Below, one piece after another: positions 62,332-64,000 of a stretch of DNA of 64,000 nt. A program made the position numbers and the translations under genes. The notes under the pieces are model-generated. The model was not told where the DNA came from, did no database searches, and saw only the letters and a program-made list of their open reading frames with translations. Source of the DNA: Stappia sediminis (GTDB lineage Bacteria; Pseudomonadota; Alphaproteobacteria; Rhizobiales; Stappiaceae); assembly GCF_009826895.1 (NCBI RefSeq), contig NZ_WUMV01000006.1, forward strand, positions 124,001 through 188,000, in the 5' to 3' direction. Numbering within the stretch: the stretch's first letter is position 1; every line of letters begins with the position of its first letter.

Positions 62332-63420
62332 TCAGTTGACGATCAGTTCCGTCCACTTCTGGTTCAGCCAGTCGGCCTTGGTCGTATAGAGGTCGTATCG
62401 CGGAATGATCGGGTCGATATCCGAGGAGACTGCCGCGAACTCCTCGTCGGTCAGGTCAAGCACCGAGCGCTTCATCGTCGGCGCGGTGCCGACTTTCCGC
62501 GACATGAGCGACTGGATTTCCGGCTGCGTCATGAAGTCGATGAAGATTTGCGCCTCGTCCGCCTTGTCGGAAGCGCGCGAAAGCGCCCAACAACCTGAAT
62601 CGGAAATACCCCCCTCCTTCGGGAAAGTGGAGCGAACCGGGAAGCCGTCCGCCGCCGCGAGACCGGTAACGTCATGATAATATTGACCCATCGGGATTTC
62701 GCCCGACTTCAGCGCCTGCTCGAACTGAGCCTCGTCGCGGTACCAGAGCTGAACGTTCGGCTTAACCTCGGCAAGCTTGTCCATCACCTTGAGGATACCC
62801 TCTTCGGTGTCGAGAATGCCCGTTCCGCCGAAATACGTCTTCGCCGTAACTTCCAGGAGGAAGGAGTTGGAGACGAGTGCGAGCAGGCCGAGGCGCTCCT
62901 TGTTGGCCGGATCCCAAAAGGCTCCCCAGGAGGTTGGCGCTTCCGGATAAACGTCCGTGTTCGTTACCAGCGTGATGTACCAGGCGACGGCACCGACACC
63001 GGCCACGCGACCGTCCGGATACTTGTTGATGAACTGCGGCAGCAGGTCATCCGCCTTGGCGATCTTGGAAAGATCGATCGGCGCCCAGAGATCCGTCGAC
63101 TGCCCCTTGAGCATGGCGACCTGCGACATCATGGATAGGTCTGCGGGGGCTGCGCCCGCACGAGCCGCCTGTTCCAGCTGCACGAGCCAGGCCTCGCCGG
63201 TCGGCTCGGCGACGGACTCGACGGCGATACCGGTCGCGTTGGTGAATTCGGGGAAGACATGCTTGTCGAAGCTGTCCTTGAAGTAGCCGCCGTAGACGCC
63301 GACCTTGATCGTGCGGTCCTGGGCTCTCAAAACATTCGGCATTGCCAGAACGGACGCGCCTGCCGCCGCGCCGGCAAGGAGCGTGCGCCGTGTAAGTGTG
63401 AATTTCGTTTCTTTCGTCAT
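62332..63420 (-). CDS. ABC transporter substrate-binding protein, spermidine/putrescine type
   Basis: A 362-residue protein with a Tat-like signal (TLTRRTLLAGAAAGASVLAMP, cleavage near LRA-Q). The mature PotD/PotF-like fold begins TIKVGVYGGYFKDSFDKHVFPEF and includes WYRDEAQFEQALKSGEIPMGQYYHD. It binds the substrate in the periplasm. ATG 63420 is chosen because it starts the signal. The longer open frame begins in the intergenic region. Confidence 0.9.
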   Translation of the reverse strand: MTKETKFTLTRRTLLAGAAAGASVLAMPNVLRAQDRTIKVGVYGGYFKDSFDKHVFPEFTNATGIAVESVAEPTGEAWLVQLEQAARAGAAPADLSMMSQVAMLKGQSTDLWAPIDLSKIAKADDLLPQFINKYPDGRVAGVGAVAWYITLVTNTDVYPEAPTSWGAFWDPANKERLGLLALVSNSFLLEVTAKTYFGGTGILDTEEGILKVMDKLAEVKPNVQLWYRDEAQFEQALKSGEIPMGQYYHDVTGLAAADGFPVRSTFPKEGGISDSGCWALSRASDKADEAQIFIDFMTQPEIQSLMSRKVGTAPTMKRSVLDLTDEEFAAVSSDIDPIIPRYDLYTTKADWLNQKWTELIVN

Positions 63421-63487
63421 TATCGTTCCCCTTGGTTTCGGACTTTCGTTATTCGCCGTTTTGTACCGGCCTTTCGATTGTCGATAT

Positions 63488-64000
63488 TTATTCACCCGCC
63501 CCGATCGATGGACTGAAAACCATCAGCGAAAGGATTTCGAACAGCATCTGCGCGCCGGCATGCGCGGTATTCGTCGTCGCATCATACTGGGGCGCCACTT
63601 CCACGACATCCCCGCCGACAAGATTGACACCCTTGAGACCGCGCAGGATTTCCTGCGCCTCTCTCGTCGTAAGCCCGCCGATTTCCGGAGTTCCCGTTCC
63701 CGGCGCAAACGCCGGATCGAGACTATCGATGTCGAAGGAAAGATAGACCGGGCCGTCACCGACCTTCTCACGCGCCATTTCGGCGATACGATCCGTACCC
63801 ATCCGCGAAATCTCTTCGGCATGGATAACCGTCATGCCGGACTCCGTCGAAAACTCCCAGAGATAGTCCGACGAACCGCGAATGCCGATCTGGATCGTGC
63901 GCTCCGGATCGAGCACGCCATCGAGCACCGCCTGACGGAACGGGCCGCCGTGATGAAAGCGACTTCCGTCAAACGGCCCGGCAGTATCGCAATGCGCATC
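63488..64000 (-). CDS. speB: Agmatinase/ureohydrolase, 5' end outside the window
   Basis: The C-terminal 170 residues of a ureohydrolase. The frame stays open to the window end. Metal-binding motifs are DAHCDT at the very edge and SFDIDSLDPAFAPGTGTPE. The HHGGPF segment after DAHCDT is typical of agmatinases. It cleaves agmatine to putrescine and urea. It is the most upstream visible gene of the polyamine unit, 67 bases before the binding-protein gene. Guanidino-acid hydrolases share the motifs, so the substrate is inferred. Confidence 0.85.
   Translation of the reverse strand, partial: DAHCDTAGPFDGSRFHHGGPFRQAVLDGVLDPERTIQIGIRGSSDYLWEFSTESGMTVIHAEEISRMGTDRIAEMAREKVGDGPVYLSFDIDSLDPAFAPGTGTPEIGGLTTREAQEILRGLKGVNLVGGDVVEVAPQYDATTNTAHAGAQMLFEILSLMVFSPSIGAGE

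Noticed and set aside
1-64000. CRISPR arrays, rRNA genes, complete insertion sequences with transposases, prophage genes
   Set aside because: None seen on either strand. Repeats are short palindromes and the two transposase-less elements only.

Overview
The window is high-GC DNA from an alphaproteobacterium, most likely the order Hyphomicrobiales (Rhizobiaceae/Phyllobacteriaceae type). The pointers are the ureEFG arrangement, a malonate operon with a TRAP transporter plus matA/matB, a UPF0314 protein, rhizobial-style palindromic intergenic repeats, and many 4-base ATGA gene overlaps. The genus cannot be fixed by reading alone. Coding density is high and most genes lie on the minus strand.

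Layout. 1-2110: end of a urease operon (a GNAT gene cut by the window edge, then ureE, ureF, ureG). 2209-4813: a D-Ala-D-Ala ligase whose end overlaps a convergent phospholipase D-type lipoprotein gene. 4962-5362: tRNA-Gln(UUG) and tRNA-Pro(CGG). 5643-17743: an accessory-looking block with a uracil-DNA-glycosylase-fold protein, a repeat-bearing phosphoesterase, a metallo-beta-lactamase-like protein, a gamma-glutamylcyclotransferase-like protein, a 1791-residue pseudokinase/ATPase/GAF/adenylate cyclase, and an unrecognised protein. 18088-18953: two tandem small secreted paralogues. 19002-20480: a HerA-like ATPase. 20627-27331: malonate uptake and use (TRAP P, Q, M, then matA, matB, with a divergent GntR regulator). 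27473-29021: a DUF4261-like gene and an orphan immunity-protein-like gene. 29112-30625: a hemolysin III-like protein and an L,D-transpeptidase. 30711-36928: an oligopeptide ABC operon carrying two copies of a ~265-bp element with inverted ends. 37399-38100: a second GntR regulator.

38141-45566 is the most interesting region. It is a two-transcript polysaccharide locus with two processive family-2 glycosyltransferases, each accompanied by an HlyD-type membrane fusion protein. One synthase carries a C-terminal PilZ (c-di-GMP) domain. Between them lies a zinc-ribbon regulator resembling the TackOD1 domain, with a degenerate GGDEF-like C-terminus. The 262-base gap between the halves holds a sequence that folds on paper into a perfectly paired three-way junction.

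45876-54409 is mostly housekeeping: a GNAT of AAC(6') type, an ABC-F ATPase, a GDYXXLXY/DUF2157 pair, a PiT phosphate transporter, a NUDIX hydrolase and RF3. 54555-55619 carries a UPF0314 protein and a small K+-channel-like protein. 55703-64000 reads as one minus-strand polyamine unit: agmatinase (cut by the window end), a spermidine/putrescine-type ABC transporter, a nitrilase-family amidase, a sensor histidine kinase and succinate-semialdehyde dehydrogenase. Agmatinase releases urea and urease consumes it, so the two ends of the window could be metabolically linked, although nothing shows co-regulation.
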